Source of the DNA: Bemisia tabaci
Taxonomy: Eukaryota > Arthropoda > Insecta > Hemiptera > Aleyrodidae
Length of the DNA stretch: 64,000 nucleotides
Reading direction: 5' to 3'
Assembly (NCBI RefSeq): GCF_918797505.1
Contig: NC_092802.1
Coordinates: 19,427,883 to 19,491,882 of the forward strand
Both the position numbers and the translations under genes were made by a program. Of this stretch, positions 1 to 10,970 are shown one piece after another. The notes below the pieces were generated by a model. The model saw only the letters and a program-made list of their open reading frames with translations. It did not search any database and was not told where the DNA came from. Positions within the stretch are counted from its first letter, which is position 1. Each line of letters opens with the position of its first letter.

Positions 1-254
1 TTTGCTGCCTATCTTTGCATGGAGAGTTTGTCTTGATGTAGAGGAGGTGGACTCTCAGGATAACGTCGGATATCCCCTCCATTTTGCCTCAACTTTTAGA
101 GCTTTTTATGAGTTTAGGAATTGATTTCAGGGAAAACCAGTGGCACTATCGTGTTTCTCGCGAACTTTTACTTAAGAATCAATAATCAAATCGCAAATTC
201 CTCGCACATGCAACATCTCCATTGAGTTCCTTTTGAGGATTTTAGAATCCCGGA

Positions 255-412
255 TAGCGCGTTCTGTCAAGCGGAACTATGCGCCATGGAAATGCATTGC
301 GAGTATAGGACGGGACGAGCAGCGCGTTCTGCAACACCCGCCAATCCAAGCCCCCCCTCTCTCTTCCTCCCCCAATGGCGCTTAGTTCCGTTTGATAGAA
401 ATAAATCCAATT
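255..412. repeat. MITE-like element of the GTCAAACGGAACTA family
   Basis: Inverted ends read gttctgtcaagcggaacta and tagttccgtttgatagaaat. Related copies lie at 8728-8857 (ends ttaaatggacgtatttctg and cagaaataagtccaaat), at 11189-11414 (partly an inverted version of this one), at 1458-1535 as a near-perfect hairpin, and as a single end at 23537-23575. They are non-coding. Confidence 0.7.
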
Positions 413-2470
413 CGGCTAAAATTTTCTGCAATTATCCGTATTCCGAAAATTTCGGCAGCTTGATCCGAGATTCTTGGTCCAGGTTGACTGATTAGGCTGT
501 CATGCTAAGGAAAAACGCCGTATGATTCATCAAGCGTTGCCAAATTTCCTTCGTCAAGGTAGTATTGTGCTAGACATTACTTTAATCGCAGCCTGTCGCG
601 ATGACTCTGTTATTTCAAAATTTACATTTTCTGCGAACTATGGCAACTTTTCCTCAGAGTGAATGTAAGTAAGTAAAAACAAATATACCGTATCGCTCCA
701 ATCGCTGAGAGAGCAACACACTCTCTTGGAATGCGTTGTTTCATAGGAATCGAGTAAAAGACCTCAATTAAACAGTACGCAACCGATGATTTTACGATTG
801 ATTATCCTATAAAATCGGTAAATATTGATTCCTAATGCCTCATAGTTTCAGTGACGTAGTTAAACGTTTATTTTGACGTGAATGCGTCACGACTCACGTC
901 ACCGCCTAAATTACCACCATGTGACCGGCGAAATAAAGGTTTTTCTCGCGCTAAACGGTCATTCTGCAGGAACGTGCTCTGTAAGTCAAAATGAGACTAC
1001 TTTTCCTTTAAAAACTTTTCCCCAAGGACGTTCACAGTGGAACCTCCGCCTCCGCCCCCTCCCACAATTTTTTACACAGTTTTTGTTTTTTCTGACTTTT
1101 GGGAAGAGTTAAATGGCAGAACTAATGAAAAATGGGCACCTGCCTCTATCTTTACCTCTAAATTCATTCATTGCCTCCGGTATACTGAAATCTCAAATTC
1201 TGGGGGGGGGGGGGAGGATTCCGAGTTTTCGGATTTTACGGAGTAAAGAACTCCATCCCTCTCCTTATCGTAATTTTGGTTGTATTCATCAGCGGGGCAA
1301 ATCTATCAAAATGTGTATACTTTCCGACGATGGAAGTAAAAAAAACTGTCAAGGTTGCGACGTCTCTAAATCCCCGCTGGTTTTTTTCTTCTTTTTTTTC
1401 TGATCGTTACGAATGGGCGATTCATATCAGAATTTTCCTGGAATATTCCGCACAGAATTGGACGTATTTATGCTAAAAGGAACTATGTGCCTAGGATTTG
1501 CGTGGAACATAGTTCCTTTTCGCATAAATGTGTCTCATTCTAAGAAATTTGAAAGAGCTTAAATGTATAACCTGCATCCTTTCTTTGAAAAAAAAATGTG
1601 ACAAAACCTGCAAGTTCACAATAGCACCTGTTTTTTTCCGACTTTTGCCATAGTTTGGTGAGGTAACATTTGTACGTTACAGCCTTTATTTTTGCGCAGT
1701 ACTATCTAAATTTAACTACCAACATCTGGACTCCCGTGCTTAAATCAATATTTTTAGAATTTAAATGGAGACGACGAGCTGCAAATTTTCGATGTTTGGT
1801 TCAATTCCACGCATTGTTCTGCAGCGAAATTGACGTCAGATGTGGTTGAAATTTACTACAGCCCTCCATTCTAAAAACGAATATCTGTTTATATTTGTTT
1901 CGATTATAATTTCAATTATTCTATCCTTAGTTCTTCCTTTGACAGAGATAAAATGAAACGCTTTATTTAATTTCAATTAAGGACCCAGCTCAAACGTCAA
2001 AAAAGGCGTTGTTACCTCTTCGCCCAATGACCGGCGAAGACTAAATGCGGTACACTAATGTGTAAGGGCCAAACGCATATGGGGAATATGGGCGTCTCCG
2101 ATCAGTCTCAAGCAAGAATTAATGACCCCAATTGTTTTGAGATTCGTTTTGAAGTTTACAGTTGCGGACTGGATTGCCAAAAATGGACTGTGCAATCAAT
2201 TTAACAAACCTACACGGAGCAGACCTGGTCAAGTTGAAAGATTTTGACAAGTTAACTCGTGCTCCAGAATTATTTAACATCATATTTTTACAATGCATAC
2301 GGCATTAGGTTGCCTTAATGATAAAAGCCTTTCGGAGCGATTTAAAGTCGAATGATTTTGAAAAACTTATTCGGAAATAAAATCTGAGAGGAGGAATTTG
2401 TAAAACAACTTTAATTGCACGGAAAAAATGGTTTCGTGGTCATGCTTTGTATGGTAGGTCAAATGGCATC
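413..2470. other. Gene-free stretch
   Basis: AT-rich sequence without a credible exon. It holds a solo end of the ACGCCGTATGA-type MITE (494-560), the hairpin at 1458-1535 and a run of 13 G (1202-1214). Short open frames overlapping the G run are not supported. Confidence 0.6.
1458..1535. repeat. Short hairpin of the same terminal-repeat family
   Basis: The arms ttatgctaaaaggaactatg and catagttccttttcgcataa are separated by about 18 nt, forming a stem of roughly 20 bp. It looks like two abutting ends of the GTCAAACGGAACTA-type element with the middle lost. Confidence 0.6.
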
Positions 2471-2478
2471 ACCTATAA

Positions 2479-2625
2479 ATGGACTACATTTTGCAATTAA
2501 GAACTATAAATTTCGGCCCGGTTTAAAAACAACGTATGTGCCATTAGTTTTCCTGTGCACATAAGTGTTTTTTCAGAGGGGTTAGAATTTATAGCTCCAA
2601 ATTACAAAATGCAGTCCAAATTGTC
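2479..2625. repeat. Inverted-repeat element, ACATTTTGCAATT family
   Basis: The ends tggactacattttgcaatta and ttacaaaatgcagtccaa are inverted. The middle shares caacgtatgtgccat and cacataagt with a copy at 16318-16460, and the right half recurs at 6618-6692. A non-autonomous DNA element is the simplest reading. Confidence 0.65.
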
Positions 2626-2881
2626 GATTTGTATCAGTTCGGTCCAGATTAGTGTCTAGTCCACTCAAAGTCTGGGCGATTCCATTTTAGAACTTATGCC
2701 GAGATTACAATATTTCCTACCGTGTAGGTGACAGTGGCGATCAATTATCGATTTTTTCCCATTTGAAGCTATGGGATATGGTCGATTATTAAGGTGTTCA
2801 CCTCAAGGTTAAGGTGGACACCCAGTCTATCGATTCATTTCCATAGGTTTAAATATAGCAGCTCAGTCGATAGATCGTAAA

Positions 2882-4069
2882 GCCCCTGGTAAAAATTGGC
2901 AGGAGAATCTGTGTTCCAAAATACCATAGACCTACAGCCGGCTGTAAGATTTCCAATAGCTTTTATAGCCGGCAACACAATTTCTTATAGCCTTTTATAG
3001 CCGATGGCGATTAATCAACAGCCTGGCGATAAAGTGTATGCTAAACCTTACTAATTACGGATGCTAGGACTTAGTGAGTTTTTGGACTACCGCTCTCTTT
3101 TTGGGCCGCATTATCTTGATTTAATTTAGCGAGGAAAGCTCCGTACTACGATGGATGCCTGCCATTCCTAATATGTTGGAGCGCCTTCAATTTCGTATGA
3201 TACTGTGCAATACCTCTGGTGTGAAATAGTTGCTTCAAGCGCCGCGGTACGCTGCGGCTCGGCGGGCGGGCAGCAAGCGCTAAACGCGCATTGGCGCCTT
3301 CAAACCTAACAGAGATACTTTAAGCATTGCGCAATGCGTGAAGTATTCCTGTTAGGTTTGTAGGCGTCAGTGCGCCGCCGCTCCGCTTTGTGTTAGGCTC
3401 TAATATTTAATCTCGCGGAGTCAGCGTTTTTCAACTCATGACTTTGAATGTTTGCACACTCTGTATGGATTTTCCTTATTTTAATTGATGAAAAAAAATA
3501 TGTAGTAAAGGAAAATATAATGTGCGTTTTGTAAATATTAAGGTGATGCCGTACAAACTTAAGGATTTCCAAAGCACACGAATTTCTACACAATTTCTTA
3601 TAGCCTTTTATAGCCGATGGCGAAAAAGCAACAGCCAGGCGATAAAGTGTAAAGTCCGGCGATAGGAACTATAGCCCGGCTGTATAATTTTGTATCGCCT
3701 CGTGTAGCCCGGCCATATGATGTTTTCCACTTTCTACAGCCAGCTATATGATTTTCTATCGCCCTCTTCAGTCGGCTATAAGAACTCCTATGGTATTTTG
3801 AAATGCACACGGAAAAAAATTAAATGTTGATTTAGCATTTATATTGTTAAAAACATGTCCGACATGTTTCAAATGCTGAGTTTACATTTGGAGAAATGCT
3901 AACTTAACCTCGCCCACTGTGAAACGAACAAATTAAAATGTTGTGTTAGCATTTTTGTATTGTAAAATCAGCATTTGAAACTTGACGGGCTTTTTTTAAC
4001 AATTTAAATGCTAAATCAGCATTGCAATTTTTTTCCGTGCAGCTCCTATCGCCAATTATTACCAGGGGC
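2882..4069. mobile_element. Element with CCCCTGGTAA-type inverted ends, interrupted by a MITE
   Basis: The left end (gcccctggtaaaaattggca, then caaaataccatag) and the right end (ctatggtattttgaaatg, then ccaattattaccaggggc) are inverted. The right terminal repeat is split by the MITE at 3806-4040. Internal repeats of tagccttttatagccgatgg occur at both sides (2990 and 3603), and a GC-rich foldback lies at 3240-3375. No transposase is visible. Confidence 0.65.
3806..4040. mobile_element. MITE with CACGGAAAAAAATT ends
   Basis: About 235 nt; inverted ends cacacggaaaaaaattaaat and aatttttttccgtg, with subterminal gatttagcattta / taaatgctaaatc. The same terminal motif bounds the element at 55347-55580. 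It is inserted into the right end of the element at 2882-4069, so it is the younger insertion. Confidence 0.75.
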
Positions 4070-4122
4070 AGGTTAAAGATTGGTATCTGTTTGCAGATTT
4101 TTTATCTCCACGAGACACACAA

Positions 4123-4123
<1 letters not shown>

Positions 4124-4164
<41 letters not shown>
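4124..4164 (+). repeat. Run of 41 A
   Basis: An uninterrupted homopolymer directly left of the CpG-rich block at 4200-4545. It could be a retroposon tail or slippage product. No matching target duplication was seen. Confidence 0.9.
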
Positions 4165-4169
<5 letters not shown>

Positions 4170-4199
4170 TATTCACGCACTCTAGCACTAGTTTCCTCT

Positions 4200-4545
4200 A
4201 AAATAAAAAAAACTAGCATTCTAGTTTGAGTGGCATGGCGTCTAGCAACAGCGCCCGGCACTAAACGCGGCGCGTCGGGGCTTTCGCAGAAGCCCTGCGA
4301 GCAGATTTCATGAATGGCGGGATTTATTCGCGGAGCTTTGATCGTACTTCGCATTGTATTCGGCCGCGGCCACTCGGCGCCCGTCGTGACCGGCCAAGGC
4401 TCACACGCGGCTCAGTCTCGCCCAAACCGCACGCAACTTCTCGCACGCGGTTCTCGGTCCCGAAAACTCCGGATATCCCGAAAAAAGTGCGGAAAAAAGT
4501 GCCTGTTCCCTGTTCTCGCGAAACTCGCCGAAACAAACCATACCT
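4200..4545. other. CpG-rich island of unknown role
   Basis: About 350 nt are dense in CG dinucleotides (cgcggcgcgtcggggc, ggccgcggccactcggcg), in sharp contrast to the AT-rich flanks and next to the 41-A run. I see no convincing reading frame. It might be a promoter, a GC-rich repeat or the body of a retroposed sequence whose tail is the A run. Confidence 0.35.
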
Positions 4546-4569
4546 GACTGATGAGATTCCGGAACCGTG

Positions 4570-4783
4570 CACTGGTAAAAAATATCTCTTGGACCAATGC
4601 CGCGGTGCATTGACTTAAGAGTGCAGTTTCTTGTCGCCGGATTTAAGAGTCTTGAACTCTTGTTTCAAGCGGATTTTGCATTGACTCAATTCAAAGTCCG
4701 CTTGAAACAAGAGTCCAGACTCTTAATCCAGCGACAAGAAACTGCACTCTTGAACCAGGTTTTTGGAGGTTTTTTTACCAGTG
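4570..4783. mobile_element. Foldback MITE, CACTGGTAAAAA ends
   Basis: 214 nt, nearly a complete palindrome: cactggtaaaaaatatctc and tttttttaccagtg at the ends, with arms carrying gtgcagtttcttgtcgc and gcgacaagaaactgcac, and aactcttgtttcaagcggat with its complement. It is related in design, but not closely in sequence, to the CACTGGAAAA family. Confidence 0.8.
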
Positions 4784-5324
4784 AGTTCAATGGAGATGTT
4801 GCATGTGTGAGGAATTTGCGATTTGACTATAGATTCTTAGGTAAAAGTTCGCGTAAATCACGATGACGCCACTGGTTTTCTCTAAAATTAACTCCCAAGC
4901 TCAAAAGCTCTAAAGTTGAGGCCAAAATTGAGGGGATATCATATCCCACGCTATCCTGAAAGTCCACCTCTACATCAAGACCGACTCTCCATGCAAAGAT
5001 AGGGAGCCAATACATTAGCAGTGATGCCGTGTTTTCAGTTTTAGAGTCCCCAAATAAAGTGGCAGCTCTGTCGATGTATTTGCTCCCTATCTTTGCATGG
5101 AGAGTTTGTATTGGTGTAGAGGGGAACTCTCAGGATAGCGTGGGATATCCCCTCCATTTTGGCCTCAAATTGAGAGCTTTTTTTGAGCTTGGAAGATGAT
5201 TTTAGAGAAAACCAGTGGCACCATCGTGTTTCTCGCGAACTTTTACATAAAAACCAGTAGTCAAATCGCGAATTCTTCACACATGCAACATCGTTTCCTT
5301 TTTCCAGCCCTCACGGCTGTTTCG

Positions 5325-5520
5325 TCTGAAGCAACTTCAATTTTTGCGCACTTACGGTTTTCTCACATGTCTCGCTTTCATACAAACAAGACGAATTGTG
5401 CTATTTTAGCCATTTCAGTGATCATATTTAAATGAGATTAGACAGATTTTGAAAGAAACCCGATTTCGAAAATTGGAAAATAAGTTCGGCTCTCTTCGCT
5501 ATCACGGCAGAAGTGCTTTC
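5325..5520. repeat. Dispersed repeat shared with 29318-29490
   Basis: Both copies contain the order cacttacgg/catttacgg, tctcgctttcat/tctcgttttcat, cgatttcgaaaatt and ggctctcttcgct, ending in acggcag. It is degenerate, non-coding and of unknown class. Confidence 0.6.
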
Positions 5521-6383
5521 TCTCGCGAAATCCGGAGGGAAGAATGCATCTGTAGAGGGCGCTGAGAATGCTCAAGAGTGCCGGTCCCCGACCACGCGGT
5601 GAGCCGGGGGTGAGCGATTTTTAATTGGATTTTTGCATGTGTGTATGCGTCGCAAACAATTAGTCAAATCAGGCATTTTATCAAATGCAGATTGTTTTTG
5701 GCAGTTTACGAAATTTCGTGAATTTTTTTCAATATATCAAGGGAAAATAACGCATCAAATCTACAAGCTCTCCTTGTTTTCCCCTTCTTCAAATGTCTCC
5801 CACGCATTTAAATGTTAAAAATTTAAAAATTCTGTGTTTTCCGACACGCGGAAAAATTCAAGACGAATGTTTGTTCAGGAGCTATAAATAGTTTGTTATA
5901 CTATTGTAAAGGTGTAAATTTGCATGAAGGATTCTTTCTTACCCCATCATTTAAATATGTTATCAACAATTAGAATATGAATCAGAATTTTAATCTTGAT
6001 TTGTCACAAACTTTTCTGATATTCCATGGCAACTTAATGAGACCAAAATGAAAGACGCAGAAACATTAATTGGGATTGATCCCGCAAATAATTCCTCTCG
6101 ACTCCAAAATTTTCCGAACTCGTTTGGCGCAGGCTCCCCCTGATTCGATGCGTTCGCAACCACTCGTTAATTAGTTGCTGATGATGCAAGTACATTTCCA
6201 GGAAACGCAAAATACGCACCCTCATTTAATGAAATAACGCCGCATTTAATGAAAACACTAAATCAAACGTTGCCAGAGAAACTGCAGCTGCCACGACTGA
6301 ATTTCGAGAACTTTGCTTCGCAGAGTTGATTGGACTGCGTTTTGCAACAGGGAACTACTATTTCCGGCTCATTTTAGAAACAT

Positions 6384-6612
6384 CACTGGAAAAAATTAAC
6401 TTGGATCTAGAGTCCAGACTCCAAATAACATTGAAAAGAAAAAATACTCTTGATTCAATCCGATTTTTTTCTTGAATCGAAGAGCCGAGCTTCTTGATTT
6501 GGGCGGATTTCCTTTTGATTCAAGCAAAAAGTCTGATTGAATCAAGAGTATTTTTTCTTGTCAATATTTCTACGAGTCAGGAATCTAGATCTAGGCGATT
6601 TTTTTTCCAGCG
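6384..6612. mobile_element. CACTGGAAAA-family MITE, copy 1
   Basis: About 229 nt; ends cactggaaaaaattaactt and gattttttttccagcg, with the family core ttggatctagagtccagact and its inverse. It is flanked by AT on both sides, consistent with a 2-bp target duplication. Confidence 0.8.
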
Positions 6613-6828
6613 ATTGTGCATAGATGCACATAAGTGATTTTATGAATAAGCTAAAAATACTTGTTACTTGCTGCAAAATGCAGTCCCAATACGAGAATTT
6701 TCCAAAATGCACGACTGTCTCAATCTTCGAAACCGAAAAGATCATTGGGGCTCTTCATAAAATACGTAATGCTGATTAGTAATTGGATTTTTTTCATCCA
6801 TTCATACTCTCACTTGTGACGCGCCCGT

Positions 6829-7000
6829 AGTGCAAGTGGCGTGGCGTGTCTTGCGATATATCGATTGACTTGCCATGTAAACCTATAGATAAGGATCGGT
6901 AAACAGAGTGTACGCAACGGACACCTGTAATCGATTCTTTACGAGCTTCAAATGGGGAAATATCGATAATCGATCATTCACGCTTCGCAACTGGTCTATA
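6829..7000. repeat. Degenerate copy of the TGGCGTGGCGTG MITE
   Basis: It shares gtggcgtggcgtg, atatcgattgac, aaacctatagataaggatcg and ggacacct with the intact element at 18678-18842. Another remnant (2731-2870) carries ggtgttcacc, gtggacaccc and tccataggtttaaat. Confidence 0.65.
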
Positions 7001-7112
7001 CCTTTCTTTCCTGACAAAATGCGGAACCTCCCCATGGTTTCCCCTCTCTAAAAATTTGATGAATCTTTGACGAACTTCAGCTTTTCCCATTTTATTATTT
7101 AATTTACGAGAT

Positions 7113-7932
7113 ATCTAATAGAAATACAAATAGAAACGAAAGAAGGAATAGGAAGTAAGATGAGGATTTCAAATATTTTTTATTTCTAAAATTTAAAGAA
7201 TAAAAGAGGTGTACCTAATCAAGCGAAAGAAAAAATTGAAAAGTAAAAACACGAAATTAAATAAAATTAAAATACTTCTTAGAAAAAGAAATCATCCTTA
7301 AAGTGTTTCACAAAAATCTCTTTACGCGGTCCTGGACCCCCTCTCCACAATCCCTCTGTCACGCAGGTTCAACCCCCCTAGAGTGTTATCATCTAATAGA
7401 AATACAAATAGAAACGAAAGAAGGAATAGGATGTAAGATGAGGATTTTCAATGGTTTTTATTTCTAAAATTCAAAGAATAAAAGGGGTAAAATCAAGCGA
7501 AAGAAAAAATTAAAGAATAAAAACACAAAATTAAATCAAAATAAAATACTTCTTGGAAAAAGAAATCATCTTTAAAGTGCTTTACAAAAATCTCTTTACG
7601 CGGTCCTGGACCCCTCCCTTCAATCCCTCCGTCACGCAGGTTCAACCCCCCTAGAGTGTTATCATCTATTAGAAATACAAATAGAAACGAAAGAAGGAAT
7701 AGGATGTAAGATGAGGATTTCAAATGTTTTTTAATTCTAAAATTTAAAGATTAAAAGGAGTAAAATCAAGCGAAAGAAAAAATTATAGAATAAAAACACA
7801 AAATTAAATCGAATTAAAATACTTCTTGGAAAAAGAAATCATCTCTAAAGTGTTTTAGAAAAATCTCTTTACGCGGTCCTGGACCCCTCCCTACAATCCC
7901 TCCGTTACGCAAGATCAACGCCCTAGAGTGTT
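7113..7932. repeat. Tandem array, three units of about 270-278 nt
   Basis: Units start at 7113, 7391 and 7664, each opening with atctaatagaaatacaaata or a close variant and ending near cctagagtgtta. All contain ctctttacgcggtcctggac. Copies are very similar, so the array is recent or homogenised. It has no protein or RNA-gene resemblance. Confidence 0.9.
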
Positions 7933-8175
7933 ACGTATTTTAAAAACGGCTCCCTATTGGATCATCGCTCCGTATCACCGAAGTTTATCCCCTTTTGTAT
8001 CATTCAATCTCTGTGTTTAGACTTTAATTGCCGGATAATCCAATCGCCCGAATACATAAATAAATGCATAAATCTGACAATACGAGGCCGATCAGGACTG
8101 TTGCGCCGACATCGATGAGGAAAATCCGATTAGTTTGTCATCGCCTTATTACGAGTGTTGATATGTTGCGTATGC

Positions 8176-8429
8176 CGCCGGGCCATGGAAGAACGCCGTA
8201 TGAGCATTTAGACATTGCCAAATTTCCTTTGACAAATCACGAATTTTCGGGGATATTTGTAAATATTTTTCTTTCAATTTTTCAGAGAATTTCGCTCGTA
8301 ATTGGATGCGAAATGTCTGAAAATTTCCAGAAAAAATATTCACAATTTTCTTCCAAAAAGAATATTTTCTGAGATGAAATTTGGCAACATTCAAATGCCC
8401 ATGCGGCGTTTTTCCTGAGCGCGGCAGTA
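8176..8429. mobile_element. MITE with ACGCCGTATGA ends, copy 1
   Basis: About 254 nt with inverted ends of about 55 nt (aagaacgccgtatgagcat, then gccaaatttcctttgac, and the inverse at the right). The - strand open frame across it is incidental. Other full copies are at 27488-27728, 27839-28089 and 32507-32758; solo ends are at 494-560, 18332-18386 and 32316-32376. Confidence 0.8.
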
Positions 8430-8439
8430 TGGCATTCGC

Positions 8440-8620
8440 GAGCCGCGTTCGACTAATCCGAAAGCGCGCGTGTAGCTTTTGACCAGTGCGAGTGTTGGAA
8501 TGATCGTCGCGGTGAACACATGTGCAACCGCGAGACACACGAGGGTCGAGGGTGAGTGTGTGTGTGCCGGTTTTCAAGTGTGCGTGTTTCTCCGGCATGA
8601 ATTTCAGCAATGATTAAGGT
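8440..8620 (+). promoter_or_regulatory. CpG-rich candidate first exon with ATG and donor
   Basis: A CpG-rich stretch holds an Inr-like gaccagtgcgag (A about 8485) and ends with ATG ATT AAG/gtagga (ATG at 8610, donor at 8619). The junction is phase 0 and would read MIK-ESFLLEV into the exon at 10656. However, this would give a protein lacking FERM F1, and an overlapping upstream ATG (8596) ends at once in TAA. A fortuitous match is possible. Confidence 0.2.
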
Positions 8621-8727
8621 AGGATTAATGAGTCACCTCTTAAAACTAGCCTGGTGCAGCGATTGACTCGCATTCGGATGAAACCACTCATCTCTAGTGG
8701 AGGAACATGTGCAGATATGTTGATTTT

Positions 8728-8857
8728 AAATGGACGTATTTCTGTCAAACGGAACTATGTGCATTGATACATAAGCCCTGAGACCCATAAGAATGCATGC
8801 ACAACAGGGCTCACGTCATAATAGACATGGGTCCGTTTGGCAGAAATAAGTCCAAAT
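8728..8857. repeat. Compact MITE, GTCAAACGGAACTA family
   Basis: About 130 nt with inverted ends (tggacgtatttctgtcaaac and gtccgtttggcagaaataag) and an inner inverted pair (gccctgagacc / caacagggctc). It is the smallest complete copy of the family in the window. There is no open frame. Confidence 0.7.
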
Positions 8858-9151
8858 GATCCTTTTCGGGAGTCGGAATGTGGCTATGCAGAAAGATCTT
8901 ACGAAGGGCGAATTTCCAATTCACGGTGCCTTCCGGTGTGATTCGGTGATGCATAATAATGCTCGTGGACCAGCTGCACGTGTCGCAGGATTGTGTTTTG
9001 ATGGTTGGATCCACACGGATAATTTACAATGTCAATAATCATTAGATTTCTGGTTTAAAGTGTATATCATCGAATTCGTTGCGTCCCCCTATCAAAAGAA
9101 CGTAACTGAATTGCATAATTCCAAAATTTCCATATGTTTATTGTGTCTGTA

Positions 9152-9382
9152 TACTGGAAAAAAAACACATTGGATCTAGAGTCCAGACTCTTGAAAACAT
9201 TGACAAGAAAAAGGACTCTTGGTTCAATCAGATTTAAACTTAAATCAAAAGGAGATCCGCTCCAATTAGAGGCTTGGTTTTTGATTGAGGCAAAAATCCG
9301 ATTGAATCAAGAGTATTTTTTCCTGTCGATGTTTTTAAGAGTCTGGACTCTAGCTCCAATGTGTTTTTTCTTTTTTCCAGTG
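9152..9382. mobile_element. CACTGGAAAA-family MITE, copy 2
   Basis: About 231 nt; ends tactggaaaaaaaacacat and tgttttttcttttttccag. Flanked by TA on both sides, consistent with a 2-bp target duplication. The inner arms carry aatactcttgattcaat-like blocks. Confidence 0.8.
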
Positions 9383-9389
9383 TACCACG

Positions 9390-10334
9390 TAACTATGTTG
9401 GATGCCTCTGACTGAAAATTTCGACGACGCGCCAAAACAGCGAAATTTTGGGCAAAAGTCCGGTCCTTCTCCTCTAAAATTTGAATTATTTGGGTCAGTT
9501 TTGCAACGTCGAAATGGATTTACGTTCCTAAACGTGGGAAACGGTGGTATGATCCCCGGTTTATTCGTAACTAGTAATAGATTTCTCGGGACTCACATTC
9601 TGGGGGCGATTTTGATTTCCCGAGAAACACTCTCCAGGAGCCATGGGAACAAGTCATGCGCGGTTTTAATTTAATTTTCTCACCACAAAGGACGTTAGCT
9701 GTTCTTTGTCTGTGTATTTTTGTCAGAATTCTCATTATGTTAGAATTCCTAAATTTAACTTAAAACTTGGGAATTTTGTTTTGGAACTTCAGAACGTCAC
9801 ATCTCCCTCAATGTTCGAGCTTTCAGGGTCTCTGCATTGAAATTATCAGATTTTCTTCCTCTAAGCTGTGATACGAATAACTCGATTTTGAATCATTGGA
9901 AGTTACGGCATAAGCGGATCCAAGGAAGGGGGGGCGTACATCCCTCCCCCGTTTGCTTGAAAAAATAGAAACGGAATGAACGATAGAAATAAGGAACGGA
10001 GGAAAGAAGAAGAAAGGACGCGTATATTTGGTAAATATTCATGACTAAATTGACTCAAACTGCATGTTAGATGCATTTAAATTTCGATAATTATCTAAGC
10101 TCACCGTACTCCCTTACACCCTTCCCGTTCAAAATGTCTGGATTCGCCCCAAGATAAGGTCCCTCTTCATAAATCCCACACATCATCCACAAAAAAAAAT
10201 TACGGGATTTATAGACTTATTGTCCGCATTCCGGGCTCAGAAGTGAAAGTTCCGGGTTCTGAAGCCGTCGCTTCGATTACTCCGGGTGCCACGCCCGGAA
10301 CATTCGGCCTCCGTAAGTACGACTTCCACGGCCG
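9390..10334. other. Gene-free stretch upstream of PLCE exon 1
   Basis: Unassigned sequence with short open frames only. A sequence match to a known family is not visible, and no acceptor-donor pair in frame with the exon at 10656 was found. Confidence 0.5.
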
Positions 10335-10564
10335 CACTGAAAAAAAAAACACATTGGATCTAGAGTCCAGACTCTTAAAACTATCGACAGTAAAAAATAC
10401 TCTTGATTCAATCGGATTTTTGCTTAAATCAAGAACCAAGCCTCTTACTTTGAGCGGATTTCCTTTTGATTTAAGTAAAAATCTGATTGAATCAAGAGTA
10501 TTTTTTCTTGTCAATGTTTTCAAGAGTCTGGACTCTAGATCCAATGTGTTTTTTTTTTCCAGTG
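10335..10564. mobile_element. CACTGGAAAA-family MITE, copy 3
   Basis: 230 nt; ends cactgaaaaaaaaaacacat and tttttttttccagtg, arms gatctagagtccagactctt and its inverse. Flanked by CG on both sides. It ends only 92 nt before the acceptor of PLCE exon 1. Confidence 0.85.
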
Positions 10565-10655
10565 CGGAGTTTTTACCCCAGTGTATTACATTTTTCTTTT
10601 CGTCCACCGATCTTTTCCCACTTGGCTCTAACCCTCGGACACGGATTTGTTGCAG

Positions 10656-10970
10656 GAATCCTTCCTGTTAGAGGTGCCGACGTTCGGTCCGGACAGCTTC
10701 TCGCGGCCGATCTCGCTGCTGGTGGAGTACCCGGAGCGGGAGGAGGATGTCCTCAGCGGCTCGACGATCAAGGTGCCGACGCCGGCGGGGGCGGGGGCGG
10801 TGGGCGCCAAGCCGAGCGCCTCCCCGCAGATCCGCGCCCTCTCCAACAGCCTCTTCAAGACCTGCTACTCCGGCAGCAACAACCAGCAGCCCCTCCTCCC
10901 CTCCGCCCGCCTCGAGGACTGCCTCCCGCCCTGCTACCACGGCGCCAAGACCATGGCCAAGCTCATCAAG
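10656..10970 (+). CDS. PLCE1: PLCE exon 1 of those visible: FERM F2 segment
   Basis: 315 nt, residues 1-105, phase 0 at both ends. The acceptor is ttgttgcag before GAATCC and the donor is ATCAAG/gtaggc. It is far richer in GC than the surrounding sequence. Residues REEDVLSG and [10 protein letters not shown] line up with talin F2 landmarks (RDD-I-NG and LKDFLPKEY), so I read it as FERM F2. A Gly/Ala/Pro-rich stretch ([16 protein letters not shown]) sits inside as a likely loop. It has no plausible initiator, so earlier exons must exist. Confidence 0.8.

Larger units (their letters stand above)
1..5295. repeat. Dispersed repeat of about 220 nt, three copies
   Basis: Copies lie at 1-225 (+), 4786-5010 (-) and 5079-5295 (+). 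They share the blocks ctatctttgcatggagagtt, atcccctccattttg, aaaccagtggca and tttctcgcgaacttttac. The second and third copies face each other, forming an inverted pair of about 510 nt around a 68-nt spacer. They have no coding potential. The span given covers all three copies; the sequence between them is described under other entries. Confidence 0.8.

Noticed and set aside
8149..8610. A 153-aa - strand gene
   Set aside because: The frame covers the MITE at 8176-8429 and reads through its inverted ends; it has no family resemblance.
10209..10671. Open frames with a repeated [14 protein letters not shown] peptide, also at 9134, 13577, 14847, 19008 and 28286
   Set aside because: The shared peptide is the translation of the CACTGGAAAA MITE arms, present on both strands because the arms are inverted. 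It is not a protein family.
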